A DNA stretch of 64,000 nt from Planctomycetaceae bacterium (GTDB lineage: Bacteria; Planctomycetota; Planctomycetia; Pirellulales; Pirellulaceae): assembly GCA_020638995.1 (NCBI GenBank), contig JACKHM010000001.1:1860001-1924000 (forward strand), given 5' to 3'. Numbering within the stretch: the first letter of the stretch is position 1; every line of letters begins with the position of its first letter. Below are positions 35,257 to 44,522 of the stretch, piece by piece. The notes below the pieces were generated by a model, which was not told where the DNA came from, made no database searches, and saw only the letters and a list, made by a program, of their open reading frames with translations. A program made the translations under genes and the position numbers.

Positions 35257-36588
35257 ATGCGACGACTGTCTTCGCGTTGGTACTCTTTTGCTCCTTCGAC
35301 GTCTAGAGCTGGACGCTCAAAGTTCGAGGTTCTCGCGGTATTTCTCCTCGTCTTTGCACCAACCATGCTGCTGGCCGAAGACCTCGTCGAGTTTCTCAAC
35401 GGAGCAAGGGCCACTGGTTCGATGGGTGAGATTCGCAAAGACAAAAAGGAGTTCGACTTCGAAATTCAACTGGGTGGCCGCAAGCTTGTGAGGACCTATA
35501 GCTTTGACAAGGTCCACGCTGTCACGATGCAGGGCAAGCGTCACGTGCTTACGCCGATCGAAGTGGTCGCGAACAATTCTGCTGCCGACTCACAAGTTGT
35601 ACGGACCAAAGCACAAGTGCTCGAATTGATCAAGACGGTCGGTCCGACTCCGCCTGATTGGTTCGAGTCGACACCGCTCGATTACCCCAAGAGTTTAGAA
35701 CTCGATTGGCCGTTAAATCCTCCTGAGAAGGGCTGGAACAATCAAAAGAATGTTGGCCAGTACAAGTGGGATGTGATCAATCCGAATCCGGGTCGTTGGA
35801 AGTCGGGCGTACGGCTGATTCATCACGTCATGACGCTGCACAAGGACCAGCCCGCGTTGTTACACCGCGACATCAAGGTCCTGGGCGAGATGTACTTTGA
35901 ATTGTTTCAGGACTACCCGCGAGCAGCTTTCTGGCTGCAAAAGGCCAATGTCAAGGTGCCTGAGCCACAAAGCGTTCATTTGGCCGAGTGCTACTGGCGA
36001 ATGGGTAGTAAGCAGATGGCGACCGAGCTGCTGAATGCCCGGAGTCTGCCAACGAACGCTATCAAGCTGCTCGGCGACATGGGGCAGACGGATCGCGCGA
36101 TTCAATTGGCCGGCGCATTTGCCAAGATGAATCGACCCCATGAAGCCTACTTACTCGCAGGCGACGCGTGTCGCATCGCGGGGCGAACGAAGGAAGCCGT
36201 CGCATTCTATCAAAAGGTGATCGATTCCCCGGATGCCAGAAACGAAGAGTACACGAAACGCTTTCAGGGACGCGCGCGAGACAGCATCGAGGCGGTAACG
36301 CTTGCGGAACAAGCCAACGTCACAAAGGTTGCCGACGGCGCCTATCGCGCTGCAAGCGTCGGTTACAGCGGACCCGTCGAAGTCGAAGTCCGTGTCGCCG
36401 ATCACCGAATTGAAGAAGTCAAGGTGGTCAAGCATGTTGAGAAGCAGTTCTACGCCGCGATCACCGACACAACGAATCAGATCGTTAAAAAGCAGTCGGT
36501 CAACGGCATTGACGCCACAACTCGCGCAACGATCACTTCGCAAGCAATCGTGAACGCGACGGCCAAGGCATTGGCCAAGGGCAGTTGA
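35257..36588 (+). CDS. Exported TPR protein with C-terminal FMN-binding domain
   Basis: 443 aa. Signal/anchor (residues ~24-41, LAVFLLVFAPTMLLAEDL), a small beta domain (~45-110), a helical TPR-like middle (~190-345), and a C-terminal FMN-bind domain (~355-443). The covalent flavin motif is DATTRAT: Asp419 to Thr425 then IT, where consensus is D-x-[ST]-G-A-[ST]; Thr425 is the expected attachment site, and the Gly is Arg423. ApbE lies directly upstream and should load it. The flavin would accept or pass single electrons in the periplasm. TPR and FMN-bind in one chain is uncommon. GAGG nine bases before ATG 35257. Confidence 0.82.
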   Translation: MRRLSSRWYSFAPSTSRAGRSKFEVLAVFLLVFAPTMLLAEDLVEFLNGARATGSMGEIRKDKKEFDFEIQLGGRKLVRTYSFDKVHAVTMQGKRHVLTPIEVVANNSAADSQVVRTKAQVLELIKTVGPTPPDWFESTPLDYPKSLELDWPLNPPEKGWNNQKNVGQYKWDVINPNPGRWKSGVRLIHHVMTLHKDQPALLHRDIKVLGEMYFELFQDYPRAAFWLQKANVKVPEPQSVHLAECYWRMGSKQMATELLNARSLPTNAIKLLGDMGQTDRAIQLAGAFAKMNRPHEAYLLAGDACRIAGRTKEAVAFYQKVIDSPDARNEEYTKRFQGRARDSIEAVTLAEQANVTKVADGAYRAASVGYSGPVEVEVRVADHRIEEVKVVKHVEKQFYAAITDTTNQIVKKQSVNGIDATTRATITSQAIVNATAKALAKGS

Positions 36589-36679
36589 TCTGTGACTTGG
36601 TTGCTTGGAAGTTTGAGATACGCTTATGATGGTCTAATGGCGTTTCGTATCCCGTAGATTCTGTTTCGGTGTTTGTGTC

Positions 36680-37336
36680 ATGCATCCCATCACAACGGCC
36701 ATTCTGGCTGAACAGCTTGCCATCGCCGACGCCTTACTACAGGGAAGAGAAACGATGTTGATGCCACAAGAATTGCCCGGGCGCTACGGGCGAGTCGTCC
36801 ATGCAATTGATCGCGTCTTACTGGCGTCTGACTGCGAAGCATTGGTTGGCGGTGGGTGGGCGGTATGGCGGCATGGCTACATTGGCCGTGTTACTCAAGA
36901 CATCGATATCATCCTCCCCGCCAACCGTATCGAGGAATTCATGCGTGTCGCTTCCGTAAGCGGCTTTCAAGTTTTGTCAAGTTTGCCGGGACGCTGGCCC
37001 AAGTTGCTTCACAAGGACACAGATGTCCAAGTCGATATCCTGCCCGAAGGCGAGCGACCGGGATCGCCACCGGACTACGCGCCCACAACGATACCATCGC
37101 CATCGCAAATTGGTGCCGTCGTAGGCAGCTTGCGATACATCGGAATCAACACACTCGTGGAATTAAAACTGGCGGCTGGGCGGTTGAAGGACAAGGCCGA
37201 TGTCGTCGAACTTCTCCGCGTTAATTCGGGTGAAGTCAACAGTATCCGAACGCATCTCGTCCATGTACATCCTCAATATGTCAATCTGTTCGATGAACTC
37301 GTCGCGCAGGCACACAAGGACGACGTACAGCGGTAA
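36680..37336 (+). CDS. Nucleotidyltransferase-fold protein (AbiEii/DUF6036-like)
   Basis: 218 aa. The pattern GGGWAVWRHGYIGRV followed by TQDIDIIL (residues 57-78) is the nucleotidyltransferase active site, with acidic Asp74 and Asp76 and a third Asp in VQVDILPEG (~118). Such minimal folds occur as AbiEii-type toxins, as tRNA-modifying or unknown enzymes. No obvious antitoxin partner is adjacent. It lies between the FMN-bind and polyferredoxin genes, so a link to the electron-transfer cluster or a simple insertion are both possible. ATG at 36680 lacks a ribosome site; ATG at 36755 follows GGGAAG by about eight bases and would remove 25 residues before the core. Confidence 0.7.
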   Translation: MHPITTAILAEQLAIADALLQGRETMLMPQELPGRYGRVVHAIDRVLLASDCEALVGGGWAVWRHGYIGRVTQDIDIILPANRIEEFMRVASVSGFQVLSSLPGRWPKLLHKDTDVQVDILPEGERPGSPPDYAPTTIPSPSQIGAVVGSLRYIGINTLVELKLAAGRLKDKADVVELLRVNSGEVNSIRTHLVHVHPQYVNLFDELVAQAHKDDVQR

Positions 37337-37357
37337 AACCGCGAGTCAGTGTACAAC

Positions 37358-39583
37358 ATGCGGCTCAACTGGTTTTTGCCATTTCTGCGAAAGAAAAAGA
37401 GAAGCGAGATGCTCGCAACTCCGTCATTCGTGACGCGTTGTGCCATGGCGATCTTTCCACGCTCATGTTTCGCCGATCGTGTGACGGGCAAACCCGGACT
37501 GATCCGCATATTGTTGAATCGCCTCGGCCCCTCGGTCCTATCCTCGCCTCTGCGGCGAATGGTTCAGACGCTCAGCCTTTTCCTCTTTATCGTACTCTTC
37601 TTCTATGTCTGCTGGCCATACAGCGCACGGCCTGCTGCGGTAGGTCAGCAGTCTGATAATTGGCGACTCGTCGAAGTAGAACAGCATACGGGTTCGTTTC
37701 GCTTTGAAGCGGACTTACGACCAGACTGGATCGGCGATGAAGCTACAGTGCTGTATGTAACAAATGGCAACGACGGCAGTTCTTATGTCGGAGCGTTTAA
37801 AGTTGCAAATATCGCGGGCAACATGTTATCGTTGCGACCGGTCGGCGAGTTATCACCGGCAGCCCTCGATAGCCTGCTTCTGGCGCAAGGAACCTGGTCG
37901 TTCGGCGAGACCGAACCAGATCGTTGGCCGTCCCACTATGCCGACGATCTGGCGCAGAAGGAGTTCATTCCCGCCGAGCTGTTTCTGGTCATTGACCCTC
38001 TCGTGAGTATGTCGACCGCGATCGCCTCTCGCAGTTGGGTTTGGTCGCTAACGTGTGCAGCGATCATTTTGGTCGCATGCTTCTTCATTCCGCGCGGGTT
38101 CTGCGGCTATCTCTGCCCGCTGGGCACGTTGATTGATTTGTTCGACTGGAGCTTCTCGCGGCGTGTAGTGCGATTTCGCGTCGCCAGCGATGGATGGTGG
38201 GTTCACATCAAATACTATCTGCTTGCAGGCACGCTGGTCGCAGCAATGTGCGGCGTGCTGGTATCGGGATACGTCGCCGCGATTCCCGTCGTTACGCGCG
38301 GGCTGCTCTTCCTCGGCGAACCGCTACAAAGCGGCATGGCTCGAGGGTGGCACTTAGTGCCTCCGATGCATGTTGGACACACTTTCTCATTGGCTCTCTT
38401 TGCGATCGTCTTGGGCCTTGGATTCCTACAGCCTAGGTTTTGGTGCAAGTACGTTTGTCCGAGCGGAGCGATTTTCTCGCTGGGCAACCTGTTGCGAGTC
38501 ACAGAGAGAAAGGTCGAATCAACCTGCATCAATTGCAACAAGTGCGTTGAAATCTGTCCGTTCGATGCCATCAAGCCCGACTTCACGACGCGCACCACCG
38601 ACTGCACATTGTGCCAGACATGCGGTGGCGTTTGCCCGACCCAAGCAATCAAGTTTGTCGAACGCTGGAACTTGGTCGAGTTGAAAGTGGAAAACGATCC
38701 ACCCACGGGCGAGACACCGCTAGGCAGACGCGGCTTTCTGGCGTTGGCAACTGGCAGCGCCGCAGCAATCGTTGGCGGAACAAGCGTTGCGGTCGCCACG
38801 CGAACATTCGGTGCCCGGCTCGACGATCCGACTTCCTTCCGCCCCGTTCGCCCGCCGGGAAGTGTTCCAGAGCAAGAATTCCTTGAAATGTGCATCCGCT
38901 GTGGCGAGTGCTTTAAAGCATGTCCCAATAACGTGCTGCAAGCCGAAGGTTTTCAGCAGGGTCTGGAAGGTTTGTGGACACCAATGGTCAACGCGGATTG
39001 GGCGGGCTGTGAATCGAGTTGCAACGCCTGCGGACAAGTATGCCCGACCGGAGCTATTCGTGCGTTACCGCTGGAGGAGAAGAAGGTCGCTCGCATGGGA
39101 CTCGCCGTTGTCAACAACAGCACCTGCCTCCCCTACGAGAATCGAGAAGCCTGCCAGTTGTGCGTCGACGAATGCAACATGGCCGGATACGAAGCGATTG
39201 AGTTTATCAACGTACATACGCAACTCGACAGCCAGGGTAAGCCGATCGAAGGAACAGGCTTTGTGGCCCCGGTCGTCCTCCGCGACAAGTGCGTGGGCTG
39301 CGGCTTGTGTCAAACGCGTTGCTATGCGATCAATGTCAAAGAAAAACAGTTGCTGACGGCTTCGGCAATCGTAATCGAAGCCGGCGCGGGCAACGAAGAT
39401 CGCTTGATGACGGGATCGTATATCGAGTTGCGCGAGAATGAACGATCGCAGCGAAGACCCGATAGTCCTAAGTTTGAAAATGAATTCTTCGTGCCTTCCG
39501 GCGACACTCCATCCGTTGATCCGTTGGTTCCCGATCCAACGCCAGACGCCGCCAGCGATGACCCTTTTGGGCTAAATTCGTGA
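37358..39583 (+). CDS. Membrane polyferredoxin, NapH-NapG-like fusion
   Basis: 741 aa. Part 1 (~1-450): several membrane helices (e.g. ~70-90, 225-245, 285-305, 335-355), a ~100-residue extracytoplasmic domain after helix 1, membrane Cys motifs CGYLCP (Cys249) and CKYVCP (Cys363), and a two-cluster ferredoxin starting CINCNKCVEIC (Cys390). Part 2 begins with an internal Tat-like motif RRGFLALATG (457 on) and a hydrophobic segment, then more cluster motifs: CIRCGECFKACP (512), CESSCNACGQVCP (551), a CxLCVDEC region and CVGCGLCQTRC (645). This matches membrane NapH/NosR joined to periplasmic NapG. It likely takes quinol electrons across the membrane. Start 37358 is the first ATG; an upstream GTG and later ATG at 37409 exist. 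Confidence 0.85.
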   Translation: MRLNWFLPFLRKKKRSEMLATPSFVTRCAMAIFPRSCFADRVTGKPGLIRILLNRLGPSVLSSPLRRMVQTLSLFLFIVLFFYVCWPYSARPAAVGQQSDNWRLVEVEQHTGSFRFEADLRPDWIGDEATVLYVTNGNDGSSYVGAFKVANIAGNMLSLRPVGELSPAALDSLLLAQGTWSFGETEPDRWPSHYADDLAQKEFIPAELFLVIDPLVSMSTAIASRSWVWSLTCAAIILVACFFIPRGFCGYLCPLGTLIDLFDWSFSRRVVRFRVASDGWWVHIKYYLLAGTLVAAMCGVLVSGYVAAIPVVTRGLLFLGEPLQSGMARGWHLVPPMHVGHTFSLALFAIVLGLGFLQPRFWCKYVCPSGAIFSLGNLLRVTERKVESTCINCNKCVEICPFDAIKPDFTTRTTDCTLCQTCGGVCPTQAIKFVERWNLVELKVENDPPTGETPLGRRGFLALATGSAAAIVGGTSVAVATRTFGARLDDPTSFRPVRPPGSVPEQEFLEMCIRCGECFKACPNNVLQAEGFQQGLEGLWTPMVNADWAGCESSCNACGQVCPTGAIRALPLEEKKVARMGLAVVNNSTCLPYENREACQLCVDECNMAGYEAIEFINVHTQLDSQGKPIEGTGFVAPVVLRDKCVGCGLCQTRCYAINVKEKQLLTASAIVIEAGAGNEDRLMTGSYIELRENERSQRRPDSPKFENEFFVPSGDTPSVDPLVPDPTPDAASDDPFGLNS

Positions 39584-39600
39584 GAACGCAGCCTTTCGTG

Positions 39601-40287
39601 TCATTCGCCTTGCTTCGGTGGCGGCACATCGAGCGGCGTATCCCAACGATGAACGAGATGTGTCCCACTGCTCCCTTCCAGCGGTACCTTGTATGTGCTG
39701 TCTGGTTCGATGTACTTGATGTCGCCGATGCCAAAGTCATGCGAGATGATTCGTGAACCAGGAGCCATTTCTTGAAATTGGGGTATCAGACGTTTCGTCA
39801 TCCAGGGAAGCAAGTACATCAAGATCACATCCGCCTCGCGCAGGTCGACCGTAAAGACATCTTGCTCGCGGATTTCCACGAGATCTTCAACTCCGTGCAA
39901 TTTGACGTTGGCTTTCGCTTCCGCGACGCGCTCGGGATCGATATCAATGCCAACGCCGTGGCAGCCGTGTTTCAAGGCGGCTGTGATGACAAGTCGCCCG
40001 TCACCGCATCCGAGATCGTAAACCACGTCGTCAGGCGTGAGTTCAGCGACCTCGACCATCTTGTCGACCACCGCGTCAGCAGTCGTGATAAATGGTGCAT
40101 TCAAGCCGATGCGAAACTCCTCGGCAGGAACCGTGGTTGGCAACGCGTCGACGCGTCGATAGACCACGAAGGTCGCTACGAGAGCAAGGAGAACGACCAC
40201 TGTGCCGCCAACAAGAAGCGGGGCTATGCGCCGAACATTTCGCCGATCTTCAGGAATTGACGGTTGCGCGGGCGAGGTCGAGTCCAT
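39601..40287 (-). CDS. Membrane-anchored class I SAM methyltransferase
   Basis: 228 aa. One membrane helix (residues ~22-44, APLLVGGTVVVLLALVATFV) leads to a class I methyltransferase domain. SAM site: VVYDLGCGDGR (~87-97), acidic GIDIDP after strand 2, and EQDVFTVDL after strand 3. Topology (charged N-terminus) suggests a periplasmic domain unless the helix orients otherwise; SAM is cytoplasmic, which would favour the opposite orientation. Substrate unknown. ATG at 40287 has AGGAG six bases upstream. Converges with the polyferredoxin gene and diverges from the HerA-like gene. Confidence 0.78.
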   Translation of the reverse strand: MDSTSPAQPSIPEDRRNVRRIAPLLVGGTVVVLLALVATFVVYRRVDALPTTVPAEEFRIGLNAPFITTADAVVDKMVEVAELTPDDVVYDLGCGDGRLVITAALKHGCHGVGIDIDPERVAEAKANVKLHGVEDLVEIREQDVFTVDLREADVILMYLLPWMTKRLIPQFQEMAPGSRIISHDFGIGDIKYIEPDSTYKVPLEGSSGTHLVHRWDTPLDVPPPKQGE

Positions 40288-40437
40288 ATTGGCTCCTGAG
40301 TCGGAAAAAGAAACGAATGAAAAAGGAGCGAGTTGACGACGATCACACGCTTGTACGAATCCTGCGAGAATTTAGACTGAACCGTCTTCTTTATAGCACA
40401 ACCCAGGAATTCACAACTCGGGGGATAGTCTTACGCC

Positions 40438-42867
40438 ATGCAAGATTTCGAGAAGTTGGGGGCATTCTATCTCGGCAAGATGTTCGACATGAATGCGGGC
40501 GAGTTGCGTGATGACCTGCTGCTGTACGATTCGAAAGATCTGACGACGCACGCCGTATGCGTCGGCATGACCGGCAGCGGCAAAACTGGGCTATGTTTGA
40601 GCCTCCTCGAGGAAGCAGCAATCGATGGCATTCCTGCTATCTGTGTTGACCCGAAAGGTGATATTGGCAACCTGTTGCTGTCGTTCCCCGACTTGCAACC
40701 GGGAGATTTTGAGCCCTGGATCGACAGTGGCGATGCGACGCGAAAAGGATGTACCGTCCCGGAATATGCGAAGCAGGTCGCGGATCGCTGGCGCAAAGGG
40801 CTCGGCGAGTGGGGCCAGGACGCGTCGCGCATTACGCGATTCCGCGACGCAACCGATCTGAGCATTTACACGCCCGGTAGCAACACCGGATTACCGCTGA
40901 CAGTCCTGCGTTCGTTTACTCCCCCAACTGCAGCGGTTGTCGGCGACGCGGATGCCTTCCGCGAGTGCATTATGTCGGCCGTCTCCGGACTGCTCGCCCT
41001 GCTGAACATAGATGCTGATCCGATCAGCAGTCGCGAGCACATCCTGCTATCCAACATTTTCGATCATGCTTGGCGAGCAGGAAAGAGTTTGGATATGGCA
41101 GCACTGATTCGTGAGATTCAGTCACCGCCTTTTGACAAGATTGGTGTGATGGATCTTGAAACGATTTTTTCCGCGAAAGATCGATTTGGACTCGCAATGC
41201 AGTTGAACAATCTACTTGGCTCGCCCGGCTTCGCGGCTTGGATGGAAGGCGAACCACTGGACATTCAGCGACTGATGTACACGCAAGAAGGCAAGCCGCG
41301 GATGTCGATCATCTCGATTGCACACCTTTCTGATACTGAGCGGATGTTCTTCGTAACGACTCTGCTCAATGAAGTTGTGGGCTGGATGCGGAGCCAACCG
41401 GGCACTTCTAGTCTCCGAGCATTGTTTTATATGGACGAAGTGTTCGGTTACTTCCCGCCGACGGCGAACCCTCCGTCGAAACGTCCGATGTTGACGCTGC
41501 TGAAGCAGGCGCGCGCCTTTGGGCTCGGAGTGGTTCTCGCCACACAGAACCCTGTGGATCTCGACTACAAAGGTCTGTCAAACGCAGGCACGTGGTTCTT
41601 AGGACGACTGCAAACGGAACGCGATAAGGCACGAGTCCTGGAGGGACTTGAGGGTGCATCAGCGCAGGCCGGCTCGACATTCAATCGCGCGCAGATGGAA
41701 GCTACGCTCGCTGGCCTCGGCAATCGAGTTTTCATGATGAACAATGTTCATGACGACGCACCAGTCGTCTTCCAGACGCGATGGGCGCTATCTTATCTCC
41801 GTGGCCCGCTCTCGCGCGAGCAAATCTCATCGCTGATGGCGGCAAAGAAGCAAGCCCGAGTTGAAAGCGGCGTCCCGGCAAGCGAGTCGATCGCCAGCCC
41901 AGAAGCACCCACCCAGCGACCTGTCCTGCCACCTGGAATCGACGAAGCTTTTGTCGCAGCGCAGCGGGTCCCGCGAGCTGGCGAACGCCTGATCTACCGA
42001 CCGGCTGTGATGGGACTCGGTCGAGTTCACTTTTCGAAGTCGACCTACGATGTGGATCTTTGGGAAACTGTCGCATTAATGCCGGTGATTGGCAGCGATG
42101 TACCCGACGACCTCTGGGCCGAGGCCACTCCAATTAACTACGCCGAACTCGAATTCGATTCGGAACCCGATCCAGAAGCGGCGTTTGCCGAACTCCCCTC
42201 GGCCCTGTCCCAACCAAAACAGTACTCTGCGTGGAAGACCGCGCTGAAGAATCACCTATACCAAAATCACACTCTGATTTTGTACGAAAGTCCGCTCCTA
42301 AAACTGAAATCTCAACCCGGCGAGACCGAAGGCGACTTTCGCGTCCGTGTAAAGCAAGCCGTCAGCGAACAACGCGACCTCGAAGTCGAGAAACTGCGGA
42401 AGAAGTTCGCTCCCAAGTTGAAGTCCCTGGAGGAACGGATACGCAAGGCCGAACAAGCCGTCGAAGTCCAAAAGAGTCAAGTCACCCAGCAGACTTGGTC
42501 AACGGCTGTCAACATTGGGACCAGTGTGCTCGGTGCTTTATTCGGACGGAAGCTGACGAGCGCAACGAACGTGACCCGCGCTGCCACGTCGATGCGATCG
42601 GCCAGCAAGATCGCCCAAGAACGAAACGACGTCGCGCGCGCGCAAGATAACGTCGAGACGCTCCAGGAACAACTCGTCGCACTAGAAGAAGAATTTACTC
42701 GCGAGTCAGATCTGCTCCGTGAACGGTTTACCGAAGAAGCTTTGGAGTTGAACGAAGTTCCAATCACGCCCCGAAAATCAGATCTTTCCGTCGAGCAAAT
42801 CACACTCGTTTGGACGCCTTGGATTCTGGATGCGGTGGGGATGGCTCAACCGGCGTTTGGCGAGTAA
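40438..42867 (+). CDS. HerA/FtsK-like P-loop ATPase with C-terminal coiled coil
   Basis: 809 aa. Walker A GMTGSGKT (residues ~43-50) and VDPKGDIGNL, Walker B region ALFYMDEVFGYFPP (~325-338), and a sensor-type ATQNPVDLDYKG are intact, placing it in the HerA/VirB4 superfamily (DUF853/DUF87-like ATP-binding proteins). From ~500 on: a Pro-rich linker, a ~150-residue unknown domain, then a long charged coiled coil (~635-775) interrupted by a short Gly/Thr segment. It lacks the paired NurA nuclease gene usual for HerA, so DNA-end processing is not assured. Single gene, divergent from a methyltransferase gene. Confidence 0.8.
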   Translation: MQDFEKLGAFYLGKMFDMNAGELRDDLLLYDSKDLTTHAVCVGMTGSGKTGLCLSLLEEAAIDGIPAICVDPKGDIGNLLLSFPDLQPGDFEPWIDSGDATRKGCTVPEYAKQVADRWRKGLGEWGQDASRITRFRDATDLSIYTPGSNTGLPLTVLRSFTPPTAAVVGDADAFRECIMSAVSGLLALLNIDADPISSREHILLSNIFDHAWRAGKSLDMAALIREIQSPPFDKIGVMDLETIFSAKDRFGLAMQLNNLLGSPGFAAWMEGEPLDIQRLMYTQEGKPRMSIISIAHLSDTERMFFVTTLLNEVVGWMRSQPGTSSLRALFYMDEVFGYFPPTANPPSKRPMLTLLKQARAFGLGVVLATQNPVDLDYKGLSNAGTWFLGRLQTERDKARVLEGLEGASAQAGSTFNRAQMEATLAGLGNRVFMMNNVHDDAPVVFQTRWALSYLRGPLSREQISSLMAAKKQARVESGVPASESIASPEAPTQRPVLPPGIDEAFVAAQRVPRAGERLIYRPAVMGLGRVHFSKSTYDVDLWETVALMPVIGSDVPDDLWAEATPINYAELEFDSEPDPEAAFAELPSALSQPKQYSAWKTALKNHLYQNHTLILYESPLLKLKSQPGETEGDFRVRVKQAVSEQRDLEVEKLRKKFAPKLKSLEERIRKAEQAVEVQKSQVTQQTWSTAVNIGTSVLGALFGRKLTSATNVTRAATSMRSASKIAQERNDVARAQDNVETLQEQLVALEEEFTRESDLLRERFTEEALELNEVPITPRKSDLSVEQITLVWTPWILDAVGMAQPAFGE

Positions 42868-42948
42868 CTTCGGAGCGCGTACTCCATAGATGTTCAAGCG
42901 AATAGCAGCAGAGTAAGACTTGTTCCGGTCCACGAGAGATGAAGCCTT

Positions 42949-44298
42949 CTAGCTTGAACGTCTGTGATCGACGACGTCGGAAGCGAAGCCTTCGATGCGA
43001 TTGTCGGTCAACTCGACGCTACCTGCTTCCGCGCCGATACGCACAGCCGTTCGCTGCATCGGCATTCTCGTTTCACGAATCTCGTTGTTGACGATACGAA
43101 CGTCTTTCGTCCTTCCCGTAATATCAATGGCGACGCCCTCTTCGCCGCCGCTGTCGATGATCTTGTTGCCTTCGACGAGGTTTCGGTTGGCCCAGAAGTC
43201 CTGGCCGCGTGAGTCGTCGCGAAACAGGATTCCAATCTTGCCGCTATTGCGGATTTCATTATTCCGCATCACGTTGTCGGTGTCGCAATGACCAATCGAA
43301 ATGCCGTAGCTCCGATTGCTGTCCATGACATTACCTTCGGCCAGTCCATACTTGACCCCCCAACACCAGAACAAACCTAGATTATTGCGTTCTAGGCGGT
43401 TGTTCCGAATCAGCGGTCGTTGTGAGCCTGATCCGGGATGGACACCGAGGTCCGCGTTATCATGGCTGTGGCAATTCTCGACGACGACGTCGTGACAGAT
43501 CTGGAAGCTGATGCCGTCGCCGTTATAGTTTCTGGTCGTCACACCTCGCAACGTGTAGCGATTGCAGTCTTGCAAGAAGATGCAACCACCGTAGTTGCCG
43601 TTAAAGTTCTCGTTGTTGTCGCGATTTCCATCCAGCGTCAGATTCTCTATCCATACATCCGACGTGTACTCGCTCGTCAACAACGGAAACAGCGACGAGC
43701 AAGTCGGTTTCCCGGTGAGCCAGAGGTTCGCGCGCAAGCCATCATTCAATTTGAACCTCGCGCCCGATCGGGCAACTAGGGTCCGCTTGACAACCGTTTG
43801 GCTGCCGTTGTCAGGGTTCTTTGATCGCAACACGACGCCATCGCCAACTCGGAAGTTGCTGGCACTTTCAAGCGTGACTTCCTGGTCGTACCAGTCGGAG
43901 TCGGCGGCGAGGTTCACGGACTCGGAGGGAATCTTGGTGATGATCGATTCCGCGCCGCTGCCAAGGAGTCGAATCTTTGATGGCAGGCTAACTGCGTTCC
44001 GCAGCGTGTACGTTCCGGGAAGAATTTGAATGGTACCTCCGCCCAGCCTCGCCACATAGTCTACGGCCGCCTGCAGAACTCGGTCGCTGCTGCCAATCAA
44101 ATCTGCGTTCTTGTGGCCGACGGTAACGGTCACTCGCTCATCCCAGTCCGGCTCGAATCGCTCATCACCGTCAGTGGCGCGAGGATTAAGAACCTCTGGT
44201 GGTGCGCTGTTGGCGGGCGATGCCAGAAACCCGGAGGAGACCGCCGTGAGGCCGATGCATTCTAGGAACTTGCGCCGAGTACTACGAACATGATTCAT
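42949..44298 (-). CDS. Tat-exported right-handed parallel beta-helix protein
   Basis: 449 aa. A twin-arginine signal RRKFLECIGLTAVSSG (residues 8-23) precedes a pectate-lyase-like start (VDYVARLGGGTIQILPGTYT) and many PbH1-type coils with Asn ladders, for example LVEGNKIIDSGGEEGVAID and DVRIVNNEIRETRMPMQ. Such exported beta-helix proteins bind or cleave polysaccharides; no lyase active site is assigned. ATG at 44298 has AGGAG eight bases upstream. Divergent from the ECF sigma gene by ~220 bp. Confidence 0.86.
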   Translation of the reverse strand: MNHVRSTRRKFLECIGLTAVSSGFLASPANSAPPEVLNPRATDGDERFEPDWDERVTVTVGHKNADLIGSSDRVLQAAVDYVARLGGGTIQILPGTYTLRNAVSLPSKIRLLGSGAESIITKIPSESVNLAADSDWYDQEVTLESASNFRVGDGVVLRSKNPDNGSQTVVKRTLVARSGARFKLNDGLRANLWLTGKPTCSSLFPLLTSEYTSDVWIENLTLDGNRDNNENFNGNYGGCIFLQDCNRYTLRGVTTRNYNGDGISFQICHDVVVENCHSHDNADLGVHPGSGSQRPLIRNNRLERNNLGLFWCWGVKYGLAEGNVMDSNRSYGISIGHCDTDNVMRNNEIRNSGKIGILFRDDSRGQDFWANRNLVEGNKIIDSGGEEGVAIDITGRTKDVRIVNNEIRETRMPMQRTAVRIGAEAGSVELTDNRIEGFASDVVDHRRSS

Positions 44299-44462
44299 CG
44301 CGGAAACTCCTACGTCGGAACTGCTGGCTTCACAATCGAAAGGATAATGCGTCGGACAACTTCATACAAATCAATGGCCCCGCACTTCTTCACTCGACAT
44401 AAGTCCTCGCCTTCCCGACGCCCTCGCCTTCCAGAAGATTGTCCCGATCTCGGCGAATTACG

Positions 44463-44490
44463 GGAACCTTATGGCGACATCGCTGTATAA
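44463..44490 (+). promoter_or_regulatory. Candidate ECF-type promoter for the sigma operon
   Basis: GGAACC (44463-44468), a 16-base spacer, and GTATAA (44485-44490). The GGAAC -35 with this spacing resembles extracytoplasmic-function promoters. It lies 33 bp upstream of the sigma gene start, fitting autoregulation. Pattern-based only. Confidence 0.35.
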
Positions 44491-44522
44491 CTCCGTAAAC
44501 CGGCTTTCGTTAAGGAACATTG

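Noticed and set aside
38215..38928. 237-codon minus-strand frame in the polyferredoxin gene
   Set aside because: Antisense shadow of cysteine-cluster coding sequence.
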